Assembly: GCA_019843655.1 (NCBI GenBank) | Contig: JACDQD010000008.1 | Coordinates: 13,426,442 to 13,490,441, forward strand | From: Lethocerus indicus | Taxonomy: Eukaryota > Arthropoda > Insecta > Hemiptera > Belostomatidae | DNA length: 64,000 nt | Reading direction: 5' to 3' | The notes under the pieces: model-generated | Seen by the model: only the letters and a program-made list of their open reading frames with translations | Told to the model about the DNA's origin: nothing | The model's database searches: none | Shown: piece after piece, positions 48,957-61,311 of the stretch | Layout of the letters: the number at the start of each line of letters is the position of its first letter | Position numbering within the stretch: the stretch's first letter is position 1 | Program-made: the position numbers and the translations under genes

Positions 48957-49179
48957 TTATAATACTTGAACGCAGAGTTGAGTGGACAAGGTACCATACA
49001 TTTTATGGTTCTCGGAGTCGGTATTTGCCTTATATATAGATATATTTGGGGCCGGGCCCGGCTGACTGGGACCACTTGTCCCCAATATAGTGAGCACCTT
49101 TGTCACCGGCACCCCATCTATTGTTCGACCGCCGCGATGAAAAGGAAGATGCGCTTTTTGTTGTTGAGGATCCTGGCTT
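48957..49179 (-). CDS. Possible alternative terminal exon of gene A
   Basis: After an AG at 49,180-49,181, one base plus 73 codons and a stop stay open in exactly the phase that the 54,837-54,936 exon needs. The peptide (SQDPQQQKAHLPFHRGGRT, then DGVPVTKVLTILGTSGP) reads more like protein than most frames here. Used instead of the transmembrane exon it would give a secreted or soluble form with no membrane helix. Against it: the pyrimidine tract before the acceptor is poor, and no phase 2 donor lets it be an internal exon. Confidence 0.2.
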
Positions 49180-49543
49180 CTGGAATCCTCCTGATTCCGT
49201 ATCATCGCAAAACCCGTTCCTTAGCTTTGATAAAAATTAAAGACAATAATATTCGAATATATTATCTGGAAATATACAAATAGGTGGTACGGTGGGATGT
49301 TTAAAAATACTTGTATTATTCGAGATCGTATATATAAATTACGTTGTGTTCTATCTCTATTGATGCATGATCTCTATATTTCATAATGATAGATTTTGGA
49401 ATAAACTTCGACAAATTAAATCATTGCATTATTTATAATCATTATAAATCATTCGACAGCATTGATCTGTAATATTGTGAAACGAAATGCAGTCTTAAAT
49501 TATTTAGGCATGGAGGAATGAATGATGTCGCGTTTTGTACTTT

Positions 49544-49573
49544 AAACTTTATTCAAGGAAACTTTATTCAAGG
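49544..49573. repeat. 15-bp tandem duplication
   Basis: aaactttattcaagg occurs twice head to tail (49,544-49,558 and 49,559-49,573). Confidence 0.85.
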
Positions 49574-52500
49574 TTTTGTAACAGTGTTTCCAGTCTTCGT
49601 TTGAATTTCACCTTAGGACTTTTTAAATGATTAGACTGAATTCTTAAGCATTGATTTATACTCCTGTTGTTTTCTCATTCAATTTTCCAGTTTTCGCCAT
49701 CGTTAACAGAATAGTTTATCGGCGAGTGTACGGCCTTATTATTTAAAAACGTTCTATTTATTTATATAGGATATTATTTATAAGATGTTGAATGGAAAGG
49801 ACAGATTCAATCCGATAACGAATTTCAACCTTTCAGATCTACTCTCTATTATATATACCTTATGTCTGCACGGAAAGCAGTTCTTTTAGGGGCGAACCGA
49901 GCAATTGAATTGTGCAGAAAAGTGTTCTAGAGTTATTTGAGCCCAGCTCGTATTCAATTAAAATCCGCAATTGAATCGACTTTTCCCGAGTTCAATGCGT
50001 GGCGGCGGGCCAGGGGTCCATTCATACCTAATAAGTGAATAAGTGCAGCCCCCGGATTGAGCACCGGCTACGGAGAAATATGTCATCTAATTGCGACATT
50101 GAATCGATTGAATTGGACCCCAGAACGCTCGGTAGGAAGTAACTAAGTGTCGTTGTTCACTTTTAACCTCCGGGCACACTGGTTAGAGGCCGAAATCGAC
50201 CTAGACTGGGAGTGGAGACAGACAATGGACTTTTGATTAGATCCGATTGAAGCGATCGTGTGAATCAAGTTGAATGGCCGCCTGTTATACCCCGGTGCCG
50301 TCGGTGATTCGGGTCGGACCTTCGGCAAAGGGCACGGTCGCGCTTTTCTTGCCCCAACAATGGAGAGGAAGAAGATGCGCTCCCTAAAAGGGTTTCGAAA
50401 GGAGCGACCCGAAAATCCCTGGACCTCCGCTGCGTCACGCGACGATGTCCCAACACCGACCTCCGGCGTAATGGAGTTCCATAGTTAACACGAAAAGCTA
50501 TCTCCGTCGGTTCACGTAAATCCATTAGAGCTCGGTGGAAACGACATTATCGGATTTCAACATTTTTTTAGTGTCCATCCTTTAGTGTTTTTGTATTACG
50601 CCACAGTCCTTTTAGTGTCTTACAGGCTAAACGATCCGTCATCAAATAATCGACCACATATTTTCCATAGTATTCCTTTGGGGCTCCCTATTTTAGCCCT
50701 GGCCAAGTGAAGCGGTACGAAGAGAGTACGACTTTGGAGTAGTTAAGTCTCCAGGTCCAAACTTGATAATGACACGCAGCATCCGAACTATTGAAAGTGT
50801 GATCCTCCCTCCTGACTTTCAAAAACACAAAATTTCTAAAATCAGTAGGTTAATAAAGTCCTTCATGTACATTTTATCCGCGTACATTTCAATACGGCCA
50901 ATATTGCATTTGCTTTTTTTAAAAATATAGTCTACATTTAAGATCCGAGTTGCAGTTTGGTTTTGTTTGAAACTGACTTTCCGGCGAAATTAATGAGCGT
51001 AGTTCTGACGTTAACGTTAGGTCGCCTCATTAATCTAAAGCCTAACCAATTTAGTATGCGAGTGGAGTAGAACTCCGGGGAAAGCCAGTGCCCCTCGTCC
51101 CAAGTTGTTCGTAGTTCGTCATATATTTTAGCCTACCGCTGGTGATGCTAAACAATATATCACTTTATAGCGCTACAATAAAAAGCGACGTTATACGAAG
51201 CGAATATAACGAGGGCTAATGGCGGTAAATGGGCCGAATATTCATTATATATTCATTAATTTAAAAAAAAGAATGTGGGTTTGAAGCTTAACTGAGTAAT
51301 GACTCCCATTAATACGATCAATACTCCCATCGTTCTCATTTGGCGAGTTGTTGACAGTCAAAGTAAATTTTAATTAGGCAATTAATCTAGAACGCTGCAG
51401 CATAATTTTTCTTTGCACGAATATTGGCCACTCAGGCTTCTTTTAATTCAAACTAGGATTCTCCCATAATTGAATTCCGATTATGTTCCGAAAGGTCAAC
51501 AGCCATCGGTCGAGACATACACCTTCAGTAGGGAGCACGTTTGGCAAGGAGCATTTTCTGTCGGGTCCTTAAAATCGTCCAACTGCATTATTATCATAAT
51601 TATTTTAAGTGCGTTATAGGTAAAAAATAAAAATTTGGCAAATATTATATCTAGATACCCGATGGTCAAATCCGTGTATAGCTTCTTTCGCGTATAGAAA
51701 AGTGATAGATGTAATGACCTGAAGTAACGTGTTTGTAATTTCATTTTCTTCGTGTGCCCGTCCCCATCAACTGTTGCACACAATTGCTTCTGACAACTGC
51801 CTCTATATTAATTTCAAGTTGATAACTCGCAGCTGACAACTTCTCTATCCCGTTCGTAACTTATATTGGGGAATAAACTCTTCCAGTATAACGCCGTGCG
51901 GTTTCGTCCCATTTACAGACAATTTCGTTTCAAAGAAAAAAAACGAATGAAAGAAAGGAATTGGATAGATTAAGTCGCTGGACGTTGTTTATAAAGCTCC
52001 GGTGCCAATTTCACGACCATCAATCTTATGAGGTGGACACCTCAATAGGCCCGGCCCCGGTACGTTTTGACAAAAAGATGTTGGCCACGACTCCGAACCA
52101 TTAATAAGACCTCCTCACCGCTCAACCCCGCGGGACCTTTCAGTACCAACTTTCCCACTTAAACTACTACTGGAGGCGCAAGTTGGGGGAGCTCTAGTCG
52201 TCAAAAATTCATTAGAGTTGGAGAATCCCAATCGTTTGTCATCGACGCCGACGTACGAGGTGTCCGAGCGGACCAAACGACTTTCTCATACCATATTCGA
52301 GGTAAAACATGTATTAAAATGAAATAAATATTAAGGTATAAAAACTGCGATTGGTTTTCAGGATTTTCAATAAGGAATATGTCTAGCCCGGCTTGCGCGA
52401 CATCGACATAACTGATCTAAAAAAATTGGAACCGCTATCTGAGAATCCAAAACGTATTGCGAAAACGTACCTTTGGTGGCACTGTTGTTAACTTATATTT

Positions 52501-54836
52501 ACGGAATTTAAATATGAAATGTATGGTTTACTGTCTGTTGACTCTGAAACGCAAAATCGCCACCGCGTTTACAACGGAAAGTGTTTCTTTAAACGTGCGG
52601 TGTTGAATTTCCGAGGTAAAACCATCGTACATTTTCGTCTCCGAAGGAGGATGTGAGAAAACCGAAAAAATATTCAGAAAAGCCAAAGGGGAAAAAGACG
52701 AAGCCGGGACGGCCGGACAATAACGGCGTCGGCTTTGTCAATATTTCAACAGACTGAAACAAAAAAGAGACTCGCCAAGTCCAAGGAGGGGCCGGTGCAG
52801 GTTGCTTATAAAACGTTGAACTGAGTTAGAACAAATATTACTTTTATGTTGAAACTCTGGTGGACAAGAGGGACCGTATTTGCAGCCGAGCCCTTGAGCA
52901 AACTAAGGTAAATAAATCAGGGGCCCTGGACTCGGATGTTGTTGCCCAAATTTGAAAGAAGTTTCACCTGGTAAAAAATGCTTCTTTTGCGGCGTTTATT
53001 TTTTCCATTGGCTGGTTTTCTATGACAATCAGGCTGACAGGATGCCCCCTGGCAACACATATGCCCAAGTGATTCACCACTCATCATTGATGAAGATTTG
53101 CATTATCCCTAAACTATTACTGTTGGCAGGAGCGTAGAAGTAGTGTTTTTTTATCTGAAGTTACATACACCGTACTTATAAAGCTAAGTTTTAACATGGA
53201 CTGTACAAAAGTGTTTTCTTACATCATACATTTATCTAATTTATTTCGTTCATTTCTGCAAATGTTAAGTACAATATCGTCAATAATATTGCGGAATATT
53301 CTTCATAAGGATGTGTCGGTTGAATTAATAAAAGTGTATTCAACAAAAACGCTCCGTTTTTAATGCACTGAAATTCCGTGGCACCTGAAAAATGCCGTGA
53401 CGATGAAACTCAAAGCGTCGTTAATCCCTGTCTTTGGAGACAGGACTAACGAGAATCCCGCAGTATAATTCAATCTCCCTATAACAAGGCCCTTAGATAG
53501 CTTCTTAATACTTTAATGAAACCAATTTCGGTTATTAAACAGGGCTTTCACGGCGAATAATTGACACAATTAAAGAGGGGAATTCGTGACGCTTTTAGAT
53601 TGCCCCAAAGTCATTTACATTTGTTCAAAGTAAATTCACATTTGCATGATTCTTGACCACGATAAACGGGGAACTAAAAAGCAATTTTTAATTAAAAATA
53701 ATGTTCTATGAAATAGTTTCAATAACTCTGGCTTTAGTTTCTTAGTACATTATAAAAATTCATGAACAAGTTCGTTAAACTTATGCTCTTTACAACCTAG
53801 AAAAAACGTAATAGCCCACAATTATGGATATAATAACGAGTGATGACGAAAATTAATTCATCATTGCAAAAGACAAATGAAGGTGCTAGTTATCAGTTAG
53901 GTGCTAGAAACCTACAATTTTTAGTCATAATAAGACGTTTTAATCGTAATAAGTTTAAAAATATTATTCAATTTTACTTCAGGTATGGCATAAGGAACAC
54001 ATATTTACTCAGATTAATTCGTTTTGTAACATTAAAAAACTTTACCATTTGGATTTACACATTTAGTTTCACGATTATCACAGTTCAGTTCGTCAAGTTT
54101 TTTAGTTTCGGTTTCATTTTCTTTTAACGGAATGACGAAAAAGAAATTGTCATTTAATGGGTTGAAATTACCAACTAATAAAAACCAACAATGACGTCTG
54201 AAGTCCATTTTGCGCGTCCGCATACGTCCTGATTTTCTCTTCTGCCAACTGTGCCTCGCTTCATTTTACAACAAACAAAGTCTTTCCATAACCCGTTTTT
54301 AAAGTATCCAGAACAAAGGGACTAAAAGAGCCACGATGTTCAAAAGCCGGTGCTTGACGGGTGGAACAGATGGCTATTGTTGGACTTTAATTCTATTTTT
54401 TTTTAGAAGCCGTTATTTTAATATTCTCACTTTACATGCAAGAAAAAGCACACTACGACAACATTAAGAATAAATTCCTGATCATTGAAGTAATTTTACA
54501 ATTATATTTGTGATAATAAGGGACAAGTAATGGCTCGTTGACAGGTTCTAGATTATTGACGCATTTCATGTAGAAAATTTTGTGCCTTGATTAAGTTTTT
54601 CTCGAATAGATAAGTACTGCTTACATATTGAACATAACTTTAAAAAACATTAATGAAACTACTCATTAAAAAATCTAACAGCTTATATACCATTAATATA
54701 TCAATAGCTAATATACCAATTTATTACTATATTTTCTAGCATCATTTTTTTATACACATTCCCAGGTAACACAAGTAATAAAAAATTATTGCGACATAAT
54801 TAATTATAGGTCATAATATTTAATAAATATTTTTAC

Positions 54837-54936
54837 CTGGAATCTTCAGTCCGATTTACGCCTATTATCGCTGACGTTATGTCCGACATTTTTTCCGACA
54901 GGATTTTCCAAAGTTTGACTTCTTCTATTTTAGGTT
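54837..54936 (-). CDS. Gene A probable upstream exon
   Basis: A 100-bp exon lies between a strong acceptor (cttttatttttcag) and a donor (TTCCAG/GTAAAAAT). Only one frame is open: two bases, 32 codons, two bases, so it enters in phase 1 and leaves in phase 2. That exit phase matches the next minus-strand exon at 48,602 and makes the joining codon Arg. The peptide begins PKIEEVKLWKILSEKMSD and ends in a region with an N-glycosylation motif (NRT), consistent with an extracellular location ahead of the stalk. I recognise no domain. An open frame of this size between chance splice sites is not rare in such DNA, so this exon is less certain than the two downstream. Confidence 0.5.
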
Positions 54937-55267
54937 CTGAAAAATAAAAGAAAATGTCAGTCATATGCAATCTGGTCTGTCTTAGAATACACGGCGGGAC
55001 GATTTTCCGGAAGATGCCGGAGTGATGACATTTTTTCTCTCGGAATACTCTTTCTGTCGAAGGTCAGAACTATGCTCATATAAGTTGAATAATGACATGA
55101 AATAATAAACCAACGTAACAGGATTGGGACCAGCAGTATTCCGCCATGAAATACGAATGGAGCTCAGTTTGCAGAAACTAACGTCAGCTCCCCGAGGGAT
55201 GAAGGATAAGAACCTTGGCGGCCAGGGTCAGATCCCATTCCCTTCTATCCGACCGCTTTCAATTTAC

Positions 55268-55323
55268 CTTCCGCTTTGTTTCCAGGCGCAATATTGTTTC
55301 CGGCCAAGGAGAAAATGTGTTTC
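55268..55323 (-). CDS. Tentative gene A exon (phase 2 to 1)
   Basis: A 56-bp segment ends at a good donor (GCGGAAG/GTAAATTG). It contains one base, 18 open codons (KHIFSLAGNNIAPGNKAE) and one base. It enters in phase 2 and leaves in phase 1, which is what the exon at 54,936 needs. The acceptor (tttatgcgag) is weak. It is proposed only because it completes a phase-consistent chain. Confidence 0.2.
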
Positions 55324-55810
55324 CTCGCATAAATTCAATGCGAGGCGCGATCCGTTTCATATAAGATCGGGCTTCATACTAGCGGTGGCGATATTTCATA
55401 CGTAATGTAAACACAAATTACAACTGGCTCTTAAACAGTATCGGTTAAACATATCCTGGTGTCTAAGTTATACTACATGAAACCCCTGTAACATGTATGT
55501 TTTTTGTATGATTGGACAAACGTGGACACTGTAATATTATAAATATTATATTGAACATAATAAAAGTAAAATTATAAAAATGTTTATGTAAAGTATCCTA
55601 CAAAATGTAGCATACCTCCCAATGCCAGAGATCAAATATCTACTAGCCATTGGCAGGTGTAAAAAATAGTATTGATCGTTGTTTTTTTCAAAATTGATTA
55701 TATACAGGTAAATTAATATAGATTTACCAGCACTGGATCGTGCGGATTCGAGGTGAAATCACAACGTTGTTTGGGAAAAGCGAATTTTGCCCTCTGCAAA
55801 ATCTTATTTA

Positions 55811-55826
55811 CCCCCCCCCCCCCCCA
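55811..55826. repeat. Poly-C tract
   Basis: A C homopolymer of about 16 bases. Together with a C-rich block near 55,938-55,949 it produces overlapping proline-rich chance frames on the plus strand. Confidence 0.85.
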
Positions 55827-56488
55827 AAAGAAAATGGAACCATTCGGCTTTTTTCTCGGAAAGGAGCAAGTGTCTTGAAAATTTTACATATCACACCCCT
55901 AGCCCAAGGCTGCCCTCCAAAGCCACCCCTATCGCCACCCCCCCCCCGGGGGCCTTGGCCCTTTGTGCGGGCCACTCTCGCGTTCTCGCTTTCCGTCTTT
56001 CTTTCCGGCTCGTTTTTGTGTCGTCGTCGTCCTTTTCCAGTCGGCTTGTTCCAGTCGGAACCCTCTCGCCGGGCCCCTCCTCTTAATCAGAAACAATGGC
56101 CGCACAAAAGGGTCCGGCTCCCCGCTCCCCCACTGGCGTAGCCCCCACGTCGGCCCGCCACGTGGCATAAAGGAATGTGATGAACCAGAATTTTACCGGG
56201 TGTTCCCCATTATTAGAATCCGGCCCGGTTCCGACCTCTAATACGGTGAGGAGAAGTATTTTCTCAGGCCGATGCGCTGAAAAGTTTCGCGCTTTACTGA
56301 AATTTGCATAACACAAATAACGGTGACGGCGAGATCACGGGGATAATACCCTTAATATTGTTCGTATGATAATGTAGGTATGTAACAGGTCTTGAATACA
56401 AATATGGCAATGTTAAAAATTTTTTTGTCATGACTTTTGAGTGTTCATCTAGTTATTCAAAAACAATTATCCCTTCAAAAATAATTAC

Positions 56489-56532
56489 CTCCAGAAGGTA
56501 CGCGTTAAATTAGTTTCCTCCGTGAAAGGCGT
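56489..56532 (-). CDS. Tentative gene A exon (phase 0 to 2)
   Basis: A 44-bp segment sits between a strong acceptor (ttcgtttttttag) and a donor (TGGAG/GTAATTATT). Only one frame is open: 14 codons (TPFTEETNLTRTFW) plus two bases, including an N-glycosylation motif NLT. Its exit phase fits the 55,323 exon. The small size makes chance a real possibility. Confidence 0.22.
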
Positions 56533-57750
56533 CTAAAAAAACGAATAGGGGCGAAAGACAGCGGTAAATCTGTCGGATATGTGAGAGTGCGCTGGAGTGG
56601 GGATAAACGGTGTAAGATTAAACCCGCAATGCCAAAGACACGTGGCGAAGCTCTCCCATTTGCAGGGGCTTGGTTCAGTCAATTGGGACGCCTAATAGGG
56701 CGCTTCCAATCTGGGCCAGCAATTAAAACGCTGGGCCCTGCCGATCTGTCTACAACCTTCCGGACCCTATCAATATCCTCCAGGCAATTTTTCAATCCTC
56801 CGTTCCTTCGCCCCGGAAGTCAATTAAGTCTGATTAAACCTATGTTTCGGAACACCGATCGAGCAGTCACTTCCTAAAGTACCAGTGGAACGTTTCACTA
56901 AACGTCATATAAAAATTGTTATACCACTTTAAAACAATTGAAAATTATTCATAAGGCGAATAATGCTAAATATCAATTCCTCAATGATGTGACTGTGGTT
57001 TTGAAAAAACGCGAGTGGTGACAGACAGGTCGTATATTTTATAATTCCACTAACTCTCGGAGATCCCCCGCATAACCCTTTCAATTTATTTTCGGGCCTT
57101 CTTTCAACCTTTCATCTTGTACAACTGAGGTTCAACCCTAAAATAAATAGATTTGCGGTACTCCATCTCGTGCCAAAGACCTTTGACCGCGCGTTTGTTT
57201 CTGCCTCGGTACGGGCGGATTGTAGTGGGACGTAGGTAAAAGGTCAAACTGCGACAGAGCGCAAGGGCGTATTTCGAAAACCCTTTGTAGCGAACCTTAG
57301 TTTGTATGACATGTAATTTTTTACATCCAGCAATATTTCAGGGGACGAAATGATTACCGATAATTGATTTAATTCATGGCTGTTCAGCTTATCTATTATG
57401 TGCTAAAATCACCCAGCTGTAGCCGAGGACTAAATAGTGTTTTTAGCTCTTGGAAAAGTTTTTGGAAAACCAACATCAAAGGAGAGTATTACAACTTCAA
57501 TTTTAATAAAATCCTGCTAATGACTGAGAGATGCTGAATAGTATGTAGGTACGGACCAGTGCAGTAAGGGGATTTATACTATTGATTTCATTCTGTGTAC
57601 TAGAATTTCACCTATAACCGGTTATTAATTCTGATTTCAATGCATCTCAAAACGTATTTAATATATTTTCCTAATACACCTAACACGTGACGAGTATTTA
57701 ATAATAATATCATCAGAATCGAATCAGTTAGTCGTAAAAGAATGGCTCAC

Positions 57751-57813
57751 CTTTATGCAGAAGGTGGTAGTGGAATCATTTCGCGAAATGTACAACGGAT
57801 TCAGCGGGGCGTG
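57751..57813 (-). CDS. Tentative gene A exon (phase 0 to 0)
   Basis: A 63-bp segment ends at a consensus donor (AAAG/GTGAGCC) and follows an acceptor within a CA-rich tract (cacacacaag). One frame is open for 21 codons (HAPLNPLYISRNDSTTTFCI plus Lys), with an N-glycosylation motif NDS. It leaves in phase 0, matching the exon at 56,532. The same frame stays open for another 29 codons upstream, so the acceptor is uncertain. Confidence 0.22.
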
Positions 57814-60800
57814 CTTGTGTGTGTGAGGGCGCGTGATTCGCAGACAAAAGGCCCACACCCTTTGGGATTGGGTCGGGAGCGGCCGGAAGGAAGCCGAGGG
57901 TCAAGGGTTAGGGCCCATTACCGCCTAATGGCGTTTAAAAATTCATAGGGCGACCGCCCACCCCCTGACCTCGCGGCATCCCTTAACCTCCTATTAGTCT
58001 GCATATTCTCCCGGGGGGGCCAGATTCACGATAACTTTACGACGCATATAAAATTACGTACAATCCTAGCTTATGAAAAAAATAATTACTCTGGAGAGAT
58101 GCACCGGCGTTGTTGATCGGTGCTTCCGTTTCACAAAGCAGAAAAAATCCGTTCGCTATCCAAACAAATAAGTTTACATATGCTTAATGCTAGATTGGTA
58201 TATTTTAAATTTATTTAAATGGTAGGAGTACTCAAAATATAATACTAAAAGATTAGGCATGTACGATTAAATACAAGCTAATATTTTATATGAATCCATA
58301 ATATTTATATCTCATATTGTTTCTTTTACACGAGAACAACGATTGATGAATTTATTCAATCATTAAGGAGAAATGGTAATGCCAAACGGGGATGGGTAAA
58401 CAGTTTAAACTCGTTGATACTGATTGTTACTTTCGTTTTATATGCAAATGAATAAGCAGAAAATTGATTATCACGTTCACAACCCTAGAGAGTAAATGGA
58501 ATTCGAAGAGTTTCCCGTGCTATTTCAAAATATGAATATTCAGTATGAAGAAAAAACATGGTACATCAATTTATCGAAAAAACTCATTTTTTAAACACTA
58601 AACGGAAATATAGATTTCTAAATCGTACTTAAAATATTTCTAAAAAAAAGTGAATCTCTCTCTCTTTATCGCCAGCACGTGGCAGCAACTAATGTTGCAA
58701 TCTGTATTAATTATCTTTTGTCTTATGATTGTTTGCACCGATAAATTGTCTATCAAAATGTAAATGGGGGAACCCGGGGAATGAATAAATGAATGAGCCA
58801 TTGCTCTTTCAAAATAAGGACGTCAGCCGATCTTGCATCAAATCAATATCGACATCCTCGTTGTGAGGAAAATAGGATGATGACTCCTTAGGAAATTGAT
58901 GAATTTTCATTTTTCCTTCCAGACAGAATTTTATGATTGTCGCCAAACTAGCTTCAACGAACCTAGAATGTGCCTCTGCTCATTAAATTTATTAAATTAT
59001 AATACGAGAAATGATAAATATAGTGAGATCCTTTGCATCTGTCCAATCACCTGTTATCTTGAAGTAGCCCACAAAGAGGTTCGTTTTTAATTTTCACACA
59101 TTTTGACATTTGTCACAGGTAAATGTAAATTAATTTAATAAAATAATTTGTTTTTTCATCATACCAAATCAGTTTGGATCTGGTGGCTTGATGTAGAATC
59201 AGGGACGGCTGAATATATTGGCAAAAACCTGCGGTTATCCGTTAGCCATCGTGAAGCGAAGTCAAGAACTAACTCCGTATGGGGTGATGAATTGTTAAAG
59301 TTTTAAGTTGAAACAAATGTGACCATAATTCTCTGAACGCGCTGACGGTAATAAATCTAAGCTGCCCTTCTGTTCCAAGTAACATTTGGTTCACTGCTTC
59401 CACTCGGATTGTCGAGAACAATGGTGGGGCTATTGCTAACGGTACCATTTTTAAATTCGAGCTCGTTCCATTGGTATTTGCTTAAATACGAAAAATGCCT
59501 AAAAATATCGAATGCGATCGCAGGCAAAATTAAAACTATGTCCTTCCGCCGCCGGAAGGCGGTACAACGTGTAGAACGGTTGAAATTTTAACACGCGGGA
59601 GGGAATCGTTATTAAGAGGGACGCGGGCGATAAATCAGTGGGCATTAGACCAACCCGGCACTCGACTACAATATCGCATAGTTCATATATCAGAGCTGTA
59701 GAAAGATTCGAAGAATACGGCCCGTGCAAAATGACAGGAAAGGGAGAGATATGGCCGCGTTTATCCGTTACTATATGGTTGAAAGTTACACTTATAAAAT
59801 GCTACAGCAACAAAATTTTACTAAAACAGTCTCCGTTATACTGGTGAACAGTTGTTTCACCAATAAATTTAATTGCACAAATCATCATGTAATCGCCATC
59901 TCAGTAACAATCCGTTAGTGTAACCGTGTTCATTCAAGAATCGTTGAGGCAATTAAGAATTTTCAATCATAGTTAGTGATGAAGAAATCCAGCGAGAGAC
60001 GTTTATGCGGTAGGACGTTGACTTCGTGAAATATTGCGAGGGGTTGTTTGCACACATAAAAGTACTGGGGATCTGGTGTAAGGCTTGCTTCCATTGGTTT
60101 ACACGTCCTAATTCAATTTGCAGACCAATTTACAAATGCACTGCAATCCGGAAAATAGGGTCGCAGCATTCTCTCAGATAAGCAACTTGGGAAATCTGAT
60201 TTCGAGTGTAAACGGTCAATTGTAGGCCCATCGCTGCGATTCTAATAATCTGAAAATTTTTTCGCGTAAAATATTTTATTTTTCAGCCGTCTTACGTTTT
60301 CAAATCAAGGTTCATTTCCGAATCAGTAATTGATTGTTGAAATATTTCTAGTAAAAACCCAAATAAGTAAAGACCCCAATGGACAACGGTTAATTTAAAT
60401 ACTTAAATTTATCGCTTAACCGTTTTTAATTTTCCTTAATCCATCTTATCAATCAATCACTCAGCAGTATCTATGACAAATTTATGAGCAACATTCCGAA
60501 AACCTCCTTGGTTTATGTTGCCAAAGTAATGTTTGGGATTATTGCAGAAGATCGTTTTCTCGCCGTTAATGCTTTGATCACAAGAACATTATAGATTAAT
60601 ATTAGTTTTATATATAGAATGTGTCCATTCATGTTTTCCAGGGCTCAGAATAACCAATGAATTAACACGCCGACCAATGAGGGTTATCAATCCTCTGCTT
60701 TATCTTTTCTACCGGCTCTATTCCTTCAGTTGAAATGACGCTTCAGAATCGGCGCCCGCTTTAAATTTAATTACTGAAATGGAATTCCCATATAAGAGAT

Positions 60801-60865
60801 TAGTCTGTGTCGGTTCCCTCGCTTGTGAGGTTTCCACAAATTGAAACCCATTAAAAAGCAAACCC

Positions 60866-60877
60866 CCCCCCCCCCCT
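60866..60877. repeat. Poly-C tract
   Basis: A C homopolymer of about a dozen bases in non-coding DNA. Confidence 0.8.
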
Positions 60878-61275
60878 AAGAGAGGAGGAAGAATTCATTA
60901 AAACCGAGGGCGTTAAGTAATAAGAAGACCTCCAAAGCTCCAGCGAATTCCACATTAGAAGCATGAAATCTGAAATACTACTGCGCCCCCCTTCCGTCCA
61001 CTTCGAAACTTTATCAATGTACGAGGAAGTCATAAAGCTTCAGTTACAATCACTATGAAGTGGCATGAACAAGGTAAACGCTCGGTTTAAATTTGGAGTT
61101 TTTTTTATATCACAAAAATGATTGGGGCATTACACTACATTATACCTATTGATTCAAAGTAAAACATCTCCACATTTTGTATTCCGCAATGATTTATAAC
61201 CTGTAGAAATGATTACTGTAATTCTGCAGGTAGGTTTTTCGTCATAATTTTGAATTTTTGATGGAAATTTAATTT

Positions 61276-61311
61276 GAGCATATATATATATATATATATA
61301 TATATATGCTC
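61276..61311. repeat. (TA)n microsatellite inside a palindrome
   Basis: A TA run of about 28 bp is bounded by GAGCA on the left and TGCTC on the right, so the whole 36-bp unit is self-complementary and could form a cruciform or hairpin. It encodes a spurious Ile-Tyr repeat on the minus strand. Confidence 0.85.

Larger units (their letters stand above)
48603..54836 (-). other. Probable gene A intron, 6.2 kb
   Basis: The span between two phase-compatible exons (phase 2 on both sides). It contains a possible alternative terminal exon at 48,957-49,179 and a 15-bp tandem repeat at 49,544. Otherwise it is AT-rich with a few GC-rich patches (49,990-50,480 and 52,000-52,260) and no gene I can support. 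Confidence 0.5.

Noticed and set aside
55740..56168. Several overlapping plus- and minus-strand frames up to 133 codons
   Set aside because: They result from C homopolymers and a GC-rich patch; Pro-, Arg- and Ser-rich content with no domain.
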